A model generated the notes under the pieces. The model saw nothing but the letters and a program-made list of their open reading frames with translations, was not told the origin of the DNA and ran no database searches. Position numbers and translations under genes: made by a program. 64,000 nucleotides of DNA from the NCBI GenBank assembly GCA_026874595.1, contig CM049318.1, forward strand, positions 49,318,750 to 49,382,749. Direction: 5' to 3'. Below, piece by piece: positions 1 to 11,359 of this stretch. The DNA is from Sipunculus nudus. Its lineage: Eukaryota > Annelida > Sipuncula > Golfingiida > Sipunculidae. Within the stretch, counting starts at the first letter, position 1, and the number at the start of each line of letters is the position of its first letter.

Positions 1-89
1 GGCAGATGGACCGTAATATTCTGGTTTCTCGATCCCACGAGGTAATTTTCTCGCTCCGTCATGGTAGAATCTCCCTCCACCACGATAAT

Positions 90-131
90 TATCTCGTTCC
101 CACGCGACAGTATCTCGTTCCCACGCGATAG
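90..131. repeat. 21-bp direct duplication
   Basis: Two adjacent near-identical 21-bp units reading tatctcgttcccacgcgaca/tag, differing at one base. They lie in a stretch of similar CTCGTTCCCACG words (about 30-138). No coding content is seen. Confidence 0.75.
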
Positions 132-269
132 TTATCATGTGCGCACGCGTTAAGGGGTGTTTCATTGTGTGCGTATATGCGTATCTGTTTATATGCGTAA
201 AAAATCGGTCATATGATTTTGAAACTGGGTGTTTCCGTGTGTCCATCAGCGTATATGCGTATGTATGTA

Positions 270-308
270 TATGCGTGAAAATCGCCACACGAGCGATTTT
301 CACGCATA
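270..308. repeat. Perfect 15-bp hairpin within ATGCGT-rich repeats
   Basis: TATGCGTGAAAATCG at 270-284 is followed by a 9-nt loop and its exact reverse complement at 294-308. It lies in a stretch (about 130-370) rich in the word ATATGCGT/ACGCATAT. The stem could extrude as a cruciform or fold in RNA. Function unknown; probably the end of a small palindromic element. Confidence 0.75.
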
Positions 309-531
309 GGGTCTGCGTGAACTCTGCAACGTCTGCAACTTCACGCATATACCGAAATTCGCGCACATGGAAACATGCTAGATAAAGCCCTTAAATGGAC
401 AATGGTCTGTTGTCTGTTGTATGTCAGAGCGTTATGCAACTTAAATTGTTTATATGCATTTTTATTTTTTGTGCGTTCACGCCGAATGCTCGGTTGCTCA
501 AGAGGTTGGTTCAAGAATTATCCGGATATAT

Positions 532-1012
532 TGTTACGGAACCTAATATAAACAGATCACGTGTGCGTGATGAACACAAATTTTTTAATGGAGATAAAAA
601 AAAATCAGATTCTGTAACATTAGGCAGCGTGAAATGTCTAGGGGAATGAATAAAGAAGTCAGTGTTTTTTTGTTAACAAATAACTATAATTTATTCTTAA
701 AACAACCCTAACATTACAATACACTAAATCAATACAATTATACAGTAAAACAGCGGTATAACAACAAATCAATACAATCACAAAGAAAAATAATGTGCAC
801 AGTACCTGGATACCAACACTGTCACAACGATAAGTTCTTTAAATGTATACTCTCGGACAACGACAGTCCAGTGTAAAGCTCTTGTAACAATCCAGAAAGT
901 CAACTGAAGTCCAAATGTATAAAATCCAGGAGAAAATCTTTGAAAAAGTATAATTGCCGCATTCATCGGAAAAGGTCTTAGAATCTGACACACGCTTCTG
1001 CGTCCACTGGTA
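532..1012 (-). mobile_element. Solo LTR copy A (5'-truncated), 815-bp LTR family
   Basis: Read on the minus strand this matches the 3' part of the solo LTRs at 12.3, 17.8 and 33.8 kb: the GCGGCAATTATA leader, a TTAAGAATAAATTATAG polyadenylation region, the CACGCTGCCTA block and the terminal CCGTAACA (plus strand: TGTTACGG at 532). Similarity stops near 1,012, so U3 and the TATA region are missing. The flank at 528-531 is ATAT. Confidence 0.8.
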
Positions 1013-1069
1013 TCTGCTCTGGCAAAACAACTTGCCATTCTTATGTGGTCAGGGAATACTTTATTGTGT

Positions 1070-1236
1070 GTAGGGTTACTGCTTTCAAGGTTAGGGTAAG
1101 GGTTATATAAACCCTTGTGTACTAAACATATATTAAATAAACTAAAACACTTGTTTGTATTTTCTTCCCAGAAAATCTTAAGGGTTAGGGCTTATAGGGT
1201 TAGGGTTAAGAATTAGGGTTAGGGTTATATTAACCC
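1070..1236 (+). repeat. Degenerate interstitial telomere-like TTAGGG repeats
   Basis: Several TTAGGG or TAGGGTT words occur in two clusters (about 1,070-1,110 and 1,180-1,227), including short runs such as TTAGGGTTAGGGTTA, mixed with diverged copies. TTAGGG is the usual telomere unit of molluscs, deuterostomes and many other animals. The array is too diverged to be a functional telomere. Confidence 0.6.
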
Positions 1237-1239
1237 AGG

Positions 1240-2590
1240 TTTACCGAACACGGAAACATGTCGCTTTGTGTTACGTGTCAAGGGAAAACAAAAGGTGTCA
1301 GCCATGACACTTCATTTTAGACTAAAAGGGGAGTTGGTGGGGGTTCAGGGGTACATGTCCCCCTGATTTTGCAGGAAGAGTTAGTGGGCCACCAATTACC
1401 TTTTGTCCATTTACTGTTTCGGGTTGTCGGGTCATAAAGGTTTATGATTGTTTATCCTTTAGTTGAAATTGAGTACGTAAGTTCTCCTATTGACTTATCT
1501 ACAACAAGCAGCTCGTAATGTTCAAAACAATACTAATGATTAATAAATTTCTTTTTTTTTATTGTCTTTCTGTAATATTCGGGTTATCATTTCTACCAGT
1601 TTAATAACCCAGCGAACTGTAATAAGAAAAGAAAATAAAGCTGTATGAGACAACTGATTTGCCTTGAACAACTTTGTCATTTATATTTACTGTTCATTAT
1701 ATCATAGCACGGCTATATACCATCGATATAATTATTGAATTTCACAAGAAGCTTCATCAGAGTTTGCTTACTGGACCGCGCGGGACAAACCTTATAATGT
1801 TGTGTAAGGTTTTATTTACTCACATATTCTGCTGTTTGCTTGTCTCACCATGACACTGACAGTATCATGAACACGACACAATACTTTGGAAGATAAAACT
1901 ACCCAATTTAAGCCAAAGAAATTCTAGGAATAACATTAACTTTTCCTGTATACCGTTTAGAAGGTGGATTTCACATTGTAAGTTCCAAATGATAGGTCAG
2001 TTACCAATCGGGTGAAAAATTTAAGGATCGAAATGTCATGATGAATTGTCTTGTTAAATACGTGAGATGAACTGCCGTCCAAGTAGTAAAACATGCTTTT
2101 ATTTGGCAATACATTTTGCCAGAAAGACGGATTTGGATTACGCCATTTTATTATCAGCATACCTAATTAAAACTATCCTATTGTTGTTTAATATCATGTA
2201 GCGTTACATGAAGGGAAGGTAGTTGAAAACAAGGCGAAGTGTACTTAGGGAATCTAGCGTATACTGCATATATAGCAATCTAACATAACTAAATTTACGT
2301 GTGATTTGTTAAGTGTATTCAATATATCTTAGACCAACATTAGTTTTCTAATTTGCCAGCTACCCCATATCTATATATCATATACACAGAACTTTTATAA
2401 AGCGCCGTGCTGTCGTTACAGGATCGCCGGATCAATCCCCTTTTATCACTCACAGGTCACCGATAGTATCAAGTGGTTTTGGCTAATCAAAGAAACAAAG
2501 AGACCAGTTGAACGCAGGAAAAAATTACAGTTATGGATCAATTGTATATTTGTTATTCTTTTGCCCACAAAACCCTTAGAACTGAAAAGC
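1240..2590. other. No gene seen
   Basis: AT-rich sequence between the telomere-like repeats and the LINE. The open frames are short and lack recognisable protein features or splice-bounded exons. Confidence 0.5.
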
Positions 2591-2604
2591 CATTTAAATC
2601 GTGG
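2591..2604. repeat. Target-site duplication, 3' side of the LINE
   Basis: CATTTAAATCGTGG, identical to 7,339-7,352. It directly abuts the microsatellite tail of the element. Confidence 0.95.
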
Positions 2605-2635
2605 ACAGAACAGAACAGAGTTTATTCAGGAAAAA
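2605..2635 (-). terminator. LINE 3' end: AATAAA signal and TCTGT tail
   Basis: Minus-strand reading gives a GGGCCTGAGGCC block, CTGAATAAACTC (polyadenylation-type signal), then TGTTCTGTTCTGT up to the TSD. Short microsatellite tails instead of poly(A) are typical of CR1/L2-like LINEs. Confidence 0.75.
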
Positions 2636-2820
2636 GGCCTCAGGCCCAAAGTTCCAAACATTTCAACAATAATTCAATCAAATAATTGCATTAATAGAAC
2701 ATAAAGTAGCAGTCTTATTATTAATTAATATATAATGCAACAAACACATGTAACATGACTGCATACCTTAGTACACAATGTATCTATATTGCCATCATCA
2801 GTGAGTATGTAACACATACT

Positions 2821-5800
2821 TTAACCATCTATTATTCTTCGTCTCCTCAAAAAGGAATAATATACATATGCAGCAACATTCATTATCTCAATATGATTGT
2901 CTAAATTGAATAATTTAATAAAGTTTTGTTCATTTGGGTAATGTAAGTCTTGTCTAAAGTATTTTATCCTCAAATCATTATATAGAATACATTCTTGCAT
3001 AAAGTGAGCTTCATCCTCAACAATATTGTATCCATGATGTAAACAATATTTACAGATCCTCTCTTCACGAGATATATCATTTTGACGACCTATTTCTATA
3101 GCCAATTCATGATTGGAGCATCGAAGTTTAGCAAGTGCTATGCGATGTTTCTTATTAGGAATACAATATAAATACTTTTCAAGAGTTAGCATAGATTTGA
3201 AAGCACCATAATAATATAATTTACTACACAACTCAATATCACTATGCCAGTTTTGAATAGCCATGTCTCTTATTTTAATTTCAAATTCTTTCAAAAATTT
3301 ATTCGCATCTCCAACATACTGTGCCATCCAAACATATCCAAAACCAGACTCAAATAGCAATGTTCTTACTTGAGATACCCAATTTGATTTACCACTGTTG
3401 TCTAAATTCCTCAACAAACTGTACACTTGTTTTCTGATACCTATGTTCTGGCATATAAAGTAATTTAACCCAAAACTTAACACAACGTAATAAACAAGTT
3501 ACAAACAAAGGAAATCTGCCACAATCCCCTAATGCTGCTGCATTTGGAGTATTCTGGCCTACATTTAAAATATATTTACAAAATGTGTACTGCACTCTCT
3601 CTATAGTTTCTGATTTCTTAAAGCCCCATAATTCGCATCCATATATTAATACTGGCACTACCATTTGATCAAAAAGATAAAAGAGATGTTTAGTACTAAC
3701 ATATTTACACTTTTTACTGAATTTTTTAATCATACATACAGCTTTGTTTGCTTGCAAAGCTTGCTGTTGTTGTGTTTTTGACCAAGATAATTTTGTTGAG
3801 AAAGTAATACCAAGATATTTATAGTATGGAACCACTTCTAACTGTTTACCATTTAAATACCATCTTTCAACTTTTCGTAAAGGACCACCTTTTCTAAAAA
3901 CCATAATTTTAGTTTTATCTGTGTTAATTTTAAAACCATATTTTTCACAAAAATTGTGCAAGAGATTAATCTGTTGCTGAAGTCTACCAACAGTATCTGC
4001 ACAATTAACCATATCATCTGCAAATAATAAAGTCATTACATTGGAAAGATTATCATTAACATATATCCCTTTACAATCACTTCTATGTAACATATTACAA
4101 TACTCATTTATAAATAAGGAAAATAATAATGGACTTACCATGCAACCCTGTCTGGTACCTAATGAGCATGAGAAATAATCGGTAAGACCACCGTCAGTTA
4201 ATATACAAGACTGCATTTTTGAATACATTGATTTTATAACATTTAATATTTTACCATTTATACCCTGTTTCAATAAGACATACCACAATAAATTATGTTG
4301 CACACAGTCAAAAGCTTTTGCAAAATCAATATATAAACAATAAAACCTTCCTTTTCTTTTAACTAAGTATTTCTGAACTAAAGCATGCAAGACATATGCT
4401 TGGTCAATGGTAGAATACCCCTTTCTATAACCACCTTGAGACTCGGATAAAATATTCATTTCCTGCACATACTGAGAGAGCCTATTATTCAAAACTTTAG
4501 TGAATATTTTTCCTGTAACATTCAATAATGATATCCCTCTATAATTACTAGGATCATTTAAAGGACCTTTCTTGTGTAGAGGAAATATGATTGCCTTACT
4601 CCATTCACCAGGGAATGATCCCTTATTGAAAACACTGTTAAACAAAGTATGTAATAAGGGCAAAATAATTTCTAAAAGTGACTTAATAATATCAACTTGT
4701 AGCCCATCTGGTCCAGCAGATTTACCACTTTGCATCTGATTTACTGCATGTCTTATTTCAAATACCGTTATTTCATTGTTAAGGGACCCACATACAGACC
4801 CACTGTTATAATTATTTTCGAAGTATATGTTAGCCATAAGGCAAAATTCTTCTTTAACATTGTTTTTATTTTCATTCAGCAAAGCTCTAAAGTAATTAAA
4901 CCATTCGTTTGCTGGAATATGATTAACACTATTCTCTTTCTTAAGGTACTTTTTAATACAGACCCATAAATCATTTATATTCTTAATATTTGATAAGTGT
5001 ATCATTGTAGACTGTTGTTTAGACTTCTTTTTATTATCACATAGGTTTTTAAATTGTTGTCTTTTCATTTTATACATGTTCAAATCATATAAATTACCAG
5101 ATCTCCTATATTCATCAAGTGCTGAAAATTTTATTAGCTTTGCTTGTGCACAATCCTCATCCCACCAATCTGGTTGTGACCACCTCTTTTTTTTCTTATA
5201 CATTTTAGGAATAGTAAAGTTGTGTATCACCCTGTTCAAGTATTCAACAGCCTTATCCACATCTTGTTGAACATAATGTTCAAAATTACATGTATGTTCA
5301 TTATATAAATGATCATCTATAAGTTCATCAATGGCCTGTGTTTTAAATTTGTACTTTATCCATGGAGTCATGGACACCAAATTTTTTGGAACTTTTCTGT
5401 CAGATTCAAATCTTATTGTACATTTCACTGGATAATGATCTGATAAATCTAACCTTAAAACAGAAAATGATTCTATTTTAACAAATAGTTCAGCACTAGC
5501 AACAATATAGTCAATAACACTCTGTCCAGCATGTGTTACACATGTGTATTCACCTTCAAGATCTGGTGGAATTCTACCATTCAGTATATGAATATTAAAA
5601 GCACAACACAACTGTTGTAATGAAAAACCAAATTTGTTAGTCCTGCCATCCTTTGAATTTCTACACATTTGAAATTCATCCGAAGGGTAAGTTTCATTTA
5701 AACCAATAAATCCTAAATGATCATTTTCTATGTAATCACACATTTTACCAATCCTAGCATTCAAATCGCCCATTAAAATGACATATAAATCTCCATATTT

Positions 5801-6412
5801 TGTTACAATATCTACCATAATATTTTCTAGTCTTACTATTCCATCACTTTCATCTAAAGTTTCATATAATACTGAACCCTCTGGAGCAATATATGCACAT
5901 AATAATAGAACAGGTTTATCCAAATTAAAAGCTACACCATCCAGGATTAAAACAATTATATCTGTATATTTTTTAATGTTGATTATCTTAAAATTGCAAT
6001 TCTTTCTTACACATACAATTATTCCTCCTCTGCCAACTTTATCTCTAACACTTGCAAAGTACAGAAATTGTTCAAAGTAATAGTTAAACTCTTCTTCACA
6101 AGATGCCCAAGTTTCCACAATACACAATATATCAGAATCATTTATTAAATCTAAAAATTCTGCAGAATCAATCTTGTTTTTCAGACCCCCAGCATTCCAT
6201 GAAACTAAGTTTACAGTATTATTTTCAGCATTACATAAACTGAGAGGTTTAGTAAGTGTGCCTGAATTAGTATGTGAACATGTGCTTACCTGTTTATCTG
6301 GTGCACGTGCAGTCTCAGTGTTAGTACAGTGCTGGTATGGTGAAATTAGTTCAACAACATCTCTGTCATCGGGTTGATCAGCATCTGAAACTGGTAACAA
6401 TACAGATTTCAC
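2821..6412 (-). pseudogene. LINE ORF2: endonuclease/reverse transcriptase, one frameshift
   Basis: Encodes the retrotransposition enzyme. The main frame (6,412 to 3,389, about 1,007 codons) has an AP-like endonuclease from about residue 68 (NLVSWNAGGL, catalytic VETW, MGDLNARIG, SDHYPV), then a reverse transcriptase (GKSAGPDGLQ, YIDFAKAFDCVQ, GTRQGCMVSPLL, LLFADDM with the catalytic DD near 4,014-4,030). The C-terminal region, including a CCHC knuckle (CKYC...H...C), continues in another frame (3,483 to 2,821). The two frames overlap at an AAAA run at 3,430-3,433, so a single-base indel there is the likely break; enzyme motifs are otherwise intact. The frame is open back to the ORF1 stop codon and has no obvious ATG at its start, so initiation is uncertain. 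Confidence 0.9.
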
Positions 6413-6448
6413 AAGTGTTTTGGAAACATTCAGACCCTGGCCTAACCG

Positions 6449-7337
6449 TTATTTATCGTTCTTAGTTTTCCCTACCATCACTTTTGAATTTGAATCAAAA
6501 TCCCATTTGAACATTTGTCCTTCAATAGAAAGTTTATCAAAAGATAGGAAAGCTTCTTTGTTATCTTCTCTAGCCTTTACCATAAAGGGGATAAGATTAC
6601 GCCTTGCAAGCCTGACATGTTCACTAAAATCATGCGATACTCTGAAATCTGAATCTTTCAATGTTTGTCTTGCCTGTTTCATGACACTTTCTTTCTGTTT
6701 ATAGTACACAAATTTTACAATTACAGGTCTTGGCTTTCCATCTCTAGACTTAACAGGTAACCGGTGTGCTCTTTCGATACTAATTTCATTATCTACAGTT
6801 TCTGAATTCATTCCCATTTTGTCCTTCATTACTGATTTTACTTTCTGTTCACTTTCTTCCCAGCTTTCCCGTCCATTACTTTCTGGGATACCATGGAACA
6901 ACAAGTTGTTCCGCCTAGACTGATTTTCTAATTTATCACATTTATTGCGTAGTTCTGTATTCTCTGCCTCTGCCTTAGATAATCTGTCATTAACATTGTT
7001 CAGTTCCTGTTCAAGGGTCGAGAGGTGGCTTGTTAAATACATAACTTGCCGTTTTAGTCCCTCTGGTGTGTCCAAGTCATGCTGTTCCATCGGTCGGGCC
7101 TGGGGACTGCGGGTGGTATCTCTGCTGGAGGGAGTGGGACGTCCTGCCTCATCCGGAACCGGCTTAGCTGTCGCACCCTGCTGTCCTTCCCCTTTGTTCA
7201 TGACCAAACTAAGGTCCCCACTCTCTGACCTGTTCAACCTGGCCTGTGTTGGTCGTAGGGTCCTCTGCTGGGCTGGGGTGGTTACATCAGTCTGCTTAGC
7301 CTTGGGACCGGTCGGTGGTGGGCCGGGGTTCACCTCC
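6449..7337 (-). CDS. LINE ORF1: coiled-coil RNA-binding protein with 2A-like N-terminus
   Basis: Putative nucleic-acid chaperone packaging LINE RNA. In order: the 2A-like VEVNPGP, a Pro/Thr/Ser-rich segment of about 80 residues, a heptad-rich coiled coil (LEQELNNVNDRLSKAEAE), and an L1-ORF1p-like RRM/CTD (RRNNLLFHGIPE, IERAHRLP, RPVIVKF). It ends in TAA at 6,449-6,451, in the same frame as ORF2. An ATG at 7,381 gives a 310-codon frame, but its first 14 codons are flanking DNA and target duplication outside the element, so that start is fortuitous. Cellular LINE1-type transposase-domain genes are an alternative, but position within the element argues against this. Confidence 0.88.
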
Positions 7338-7338
7338 A

Positions 7339-7352
7339 CATTTAAATCGTGG
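7339..7352. repeat. Target-site duplication, 5' side of the LINE
   Basis: CATTTAAATCGTGG, identical to 2,591-2,604. On the minus strand it ends exactly where the 2A-like VEVNPGP coding begins. Confidence 0.95.
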
Positions 7353-7649
7353 TTTATAATTGCATATTCATATTTATACATTAGATATACTGTATAGGCA
7401 ACACGTGCACATCAAATGTAATTTGTATGATATATAAGAGTAAAGACATATTGTTCATACATAACTCCACCGTTAAATGTATAAATGTATAATAATATAA
7501 AACTATTTTATCGTTGAACTGTCCATCTATTTTATCTATATGAAGTAAAAATGTTGTTTTATAGCAACGTGATGAAACACACACATATCACACACCTAGG
7601 AATGTTTTTTTTTTTTCAAATTTATTTTTTTTTCTACTCACAATCTTAA

Positions 7650-8610
7650 ACCTCTGTCATACTTATTCGGAATCGGCAGGAATCAAGTAGAACCAGCCGA
7701 AATGAAGAACTTTCAAATGTGCCATACATTCGTGAAGGAATTTCCAATTGACACAGCAAGAATAGCGTTGGAATACTTAGAATGCGCTTCGACCACGCCT
7801 CGAATGATTCTTGCACATTCCGGATGTATCAGCTCACGAATGCAGTTGGGACACAGTAGGAATATTACGAATGCTGCTAGAATGCAGTCAGAATATTAAG
7901 AATACACTTCGAATGCCGTACGGGGCTGTAGACTCAGCTTCTTTGGCTGCAGCATCCCTGCCCCGTCCAAGGCCGCGGCCCCCCTTCTTCTTTGGCGGCA
8001 TATTGACCAGGCGATTCCTCAATGCCGACTGAAGTTACAGCGGCAACTGACCTCGTTTTTTATGCGATCGGCGGTGTTCTGAATTACGTTCGGACTCATT
8101 CCACGGCAAATTTGGAAATTCTGACAGCATTCCAGCCGCTTTCGAGCGGCTATCGAAAGGTTCGGACAGTGTTCGAAGTGCATTCCAGCTGAATTCTTTA
8201 ACTAACGAAATAGATTCCGACAGCTATCGAGATGCATTCGAGCTGCATTTCGGCTCATTCGAGGCGCATTCGGGACATTCTAGCTCGATTTGAAGTGGCT
8301 TGAAGGGGCTTCGGTTCTCCCTCGAATGCGATTAGAATGTTTCGAATGATGTTGGTATGCCGTAGGAATATTTAAATGTAGTCATAGTGCAGTTAGAATA
8401 CACTTCGAGTGCCGTTTGATATTTTCTACTCCGAATGTACCTGGAAAGTTTTGAGCATAAGCAAAACATTCAGGCTGGCAACAAGAATATACCCGAAAAT
8501 TTTGAATGCACTCAGAATGTAGTCATATTTTTAGAATGCACTTCGAACTTACAGGAATATACAAAAATTTTCATTCCGACGGCGTTCCGGCTCATTCCGC
8601 CATTAGTGTA
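7650..8610. repeat. Fold-back region of GAATGC / GCATTC short words
   Basis: From about 7,700 to 7,920 the strand is dense in GAATG/GAATA words; from 8,080 to 8,300 it is dense in the complement (CATTC, GCATTCGAGC); GAATG words return at 8,320-8,540 and CATTCCG at 8,560-8,600. The outer ends resemble each other in inverse orientation (CGGAATCGG-type near 7,670, ATTCCGCC near 8,595). It looks like one or two decayed fold-back or MITE-type elements. No protein-coding signal. Confidence 0.5.
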
Positions 8611-8619
8611 ACGTGGGGT

Positions 8620-10100
8620 TTACTCGGAACACTTTTAAGTGATGATTTGGCCCTACCTATCACGCTACTACTGTATGACTAAAGTCTACGCCAACAGGCA
8701 ATGGTTCCTACTTCCCATGCACCACGCCTACGAGCATTTGAACCCATCAATGTAAAACCATGTCACTCTGTTTTCATGTAAAACATTCGAAAGTCAAAGA
8801 AACTTTCTTTTATTATTGCTGACGTTGTACAAATAAATACAAGGAACTCTGCTACAATGCACCATCGTTACCTGAGTTCAATTTCAGTAACGGCATTAAC
8901 ATTGCTACCCGACATGATCCTCCTTGAAATGCTTTATTTTAACTGGGGCGTTTGAAGCAATATATAGCGGAGTAAATAGTAAAATACTTCGCTTCAAAAT
9001 TTGCCTCAAAGAATCGTGATAGCAAATGCTCCCCTTATTAATTATGTTCAGGCAAACGTTATTAACCGCTTTACCGTAAATTATTACGTTTGTTCCTCTG
9101 GCATTAGTGAATTGTGTTTACAACCTAAATGTACACAAGAAATGTTACTGGAAATTCAGATGGACATAAGATCTGGGAGGGAATATGTCTATTATTCAGA
9201 CAATCGTTCATGGTTGAAGTATATGTATATATGGATAAAAAGGTTAAGTGACAAAATATAGAAAACATACACATGAAGCGTTTCTGTCATGTAAATATTT
9301 AAATATTTGCCTGGATCAGGAATGTTTGATCCACGTTATGACTGAGAACCACATGTAATATCATTCCAATATTCCAACAAGCACGACGCCAGAGCCATGC
9401 CAACGGAGGAAGTGACGTGACATGCGGTACATCTCTGTTGATAGGAGAGCTCATTCGACTTCACATCCACCCAAAAAACCTCTTATTCTTCACAAACGTC
9501 ACCCTGAAAATAAAATGGATATATAAAATGTATATAATGAGCATCAGTGAACTTAAAAGCATGAGACGGCATTACAGGCGAATGATATACTTCTTTATCG
9601 CGTCTCTCATTGAAATAATCAATGTCATAAGGATTGGTGTCACATATATCGATTTTGGCTATATTCTCTTCCGTTTATATTGATGATTTACCATTTGCCT
9701 TGAGGCTTTATTATTATTCATGGAGTTCATGTGCAATAAACCTTTCCACCACACTGGCGACATCAGGTTGCGACAACTGACATTAAGTGTTCTCGCCTGT
9801 TAAGCGTACACAAAAGGTCTTATTTGTCATATCCTGATGTTTTAAGGGTTCATGTCCGCAACTCTTACATGTTTCCAGTTTAAATCTACAAACCAGCAAT
9901 GCTGGCTTACAGGATCCGGACACATGTGACAGATGACCATTTGAAAGACGACCATGTGACAGACGACCATGTTACAGCAGACTATATGACAGAAACCCGA
10001 CTGAAGACGTGCATGTTTGTTAAAAGGGTATATTGTCGTCAACATACACTTTATGGATATTTTGAAAACATTAAAAATCACTTATGTTATATTTTTCAAC
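8620..10100. other. No gene seen; small 17-18-bp repeat near 9,925-9,985
   Basis: Open frames here are short and unlike known proteins. A small repeat of GACGACCATGTGACA type occurs about four times near 9,925-9,985 with a period near 17-18 bp. Confidence 0.5.
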
Positions 10101-10254
10101 TTAAGGCTGTAGCAATGGTGTGATGGTCCATCAGTGTATTCCAACCTAAGTATTAACGCATGGGCTGAGCCGGTAATTTCCGGCCGGTTAGAGCCGGTAA
10201 TGCAGAGAAGTCTGTAGAATATTCGTTGACCTGAATGTCCCCGACGTTTGTACG

Positions 10255-10990
10255 CGAGAGGCATATAAAGGCCGTTCCAAGGCCGCCACAGCTAGTCAGA
10301 GTCATTCAGGAGGGATCCAGTAGAGGAGCTTTAGCAGCCACACGAGTTGTGACTGGGGATGTTGTCAGATACCCCGTTTAGGACGAGTATTGGTCCTAGG
10401 ATTTTTATATTTAGCCGAGGAGTGCGTCGGAAGTTTTGCGGACTGTGTATTTGTGAAGTTGGAGCCAGTTAGCGGCGGACGGAAGCCAGAGAAATGTGTA
10501 GATAGTTCTGGCGAAAGCCATTTGTGAGGTATTTTGAAATAATCTCTTTTTCTTGCAACCCCTTGACTCGAGATTTTTGGACTTTTGCGTGAAAGTCCCG
10601 GAAGGTTAGCCTGGACGAACACTCACAGGACACACAGTAAGCCTGGATGAACACTCACAGGACACACAGCGAGCCTGCACGAACACTCACAGGACACTAT
10701 GCGAGCCTGGACGAACACCCACAGGACACACAGCGAGTCTGAGCTAACACTCACAGGACACGCATCGAGCCTTTACGAACACACCAATGTAATATATAAA
10801 TGCCAAATGAATAGTTACTGCATCTAACTGTAGATGGCGGCACTTATAAAACGGCATTGTGTATCAGATTGATTACCATGTATATATTCCGTATCATACA
10901 TGTTATTTCATGTTTATATTTATATTTGTGTTGCATAAAGAGATTGTTCACTCTATTAAATACTTTTGGAGCTCACCTGTGACAGGTTGA
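10255..10990 (+). promoter_or_regulatory. LTR-like promoter and leader segment
   Basis: A CATATAAAGG TATA-type box at about 10,262 is followed by CAGAGTCATTCAGG, a non-coding leader with a minisatellite, and a GCATAAAG/ATTAAATAC polyadenylation-like region near 10,935-10,970. The order TATA, leader, polyadenylation region is like the U3-R-U5 of an LTR, but I found no TG/CA ends or target duplication. A host promoter or a different element is possible. Confidence 0.3.
10607..10781 (+). repeat. Minisatellite, about 32-bp unit, 5-6 copies
   Basis: Tandem units of the form GCCTGGACGAACACTCACAG followed by GACACACAGCGA, about 32 bp each, with point changes between copies. It lies inside the LTR-like leader. 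Confidence 0.85.
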
Positions 10991-11359
10991 ATTGAGCAGT
11001 ATTTGCCATCCACCATGATGATGCAGTGAGCGCTGGTGTTTGGCTGACCGTACCCGTGTTGGGCGAGCATATCAAACACTCTCAGGGGCTCCGGTCGGGT
11101 AGGATTCCCAGGGTCACGGGGCTGTCATGGCAACCAGAAAGGTCACCATCTGTAGGATTCCCATGATGAAACTGGGAACCTATCAACAGGAACTAATAAG
11201 ATAAATAAATGGTAAAAGACATCCGGAGACTCCATAATTCTCCTTTTTTTTAATGCTAACCTAACTACATACATGTATATGTTTATCCGCATATTCCATT
11301 CCGGTTTCGGTCTACGTGACAGGGTAGAATCACACGGTTCCTCTTATTTTATATCCTAG

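Larger units (their letters stand above)
2605..7338 (-). mobile_element. APE-type LINE (non-LTR retrotransposon), 5'-truncated, flanked by a 14-bp TSD
   Basis: A 4,734-bp element read right to left: ORF1 (coiled coil plus L1-ORF1-like RNA-binding domain), ORF2 (AP endonuclease, reverse transcriptase, C-terminal CCHC), a 3' UTR, an AATAAA signal and a TCTGT-type microsatellite tail. The 14-mer CATTTAAATCGTGG lies directly outside both ends (2,591-2,604 and 7,339-7,352), marking target-primed insertion. The first element bases encode the end of a 2A-like motif, so the copy is 5'-truncated. One frameshift and a perfect TSD suggest a fairly young copy. Clade is unresolved: the 2A motif and microsatellite tail fit the CR1/L2/Crack group, while the ORF1 domain resembles L1/Tx1 ORF1p. 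Confidence 0.93.

Noticed and set aside
7339..7381. ATG at 7,381 as the true LINE ORF1 start
   Set aside because: It lies in flanking DNA outside the target-site duplication, so the open frame across the junction is accidental.
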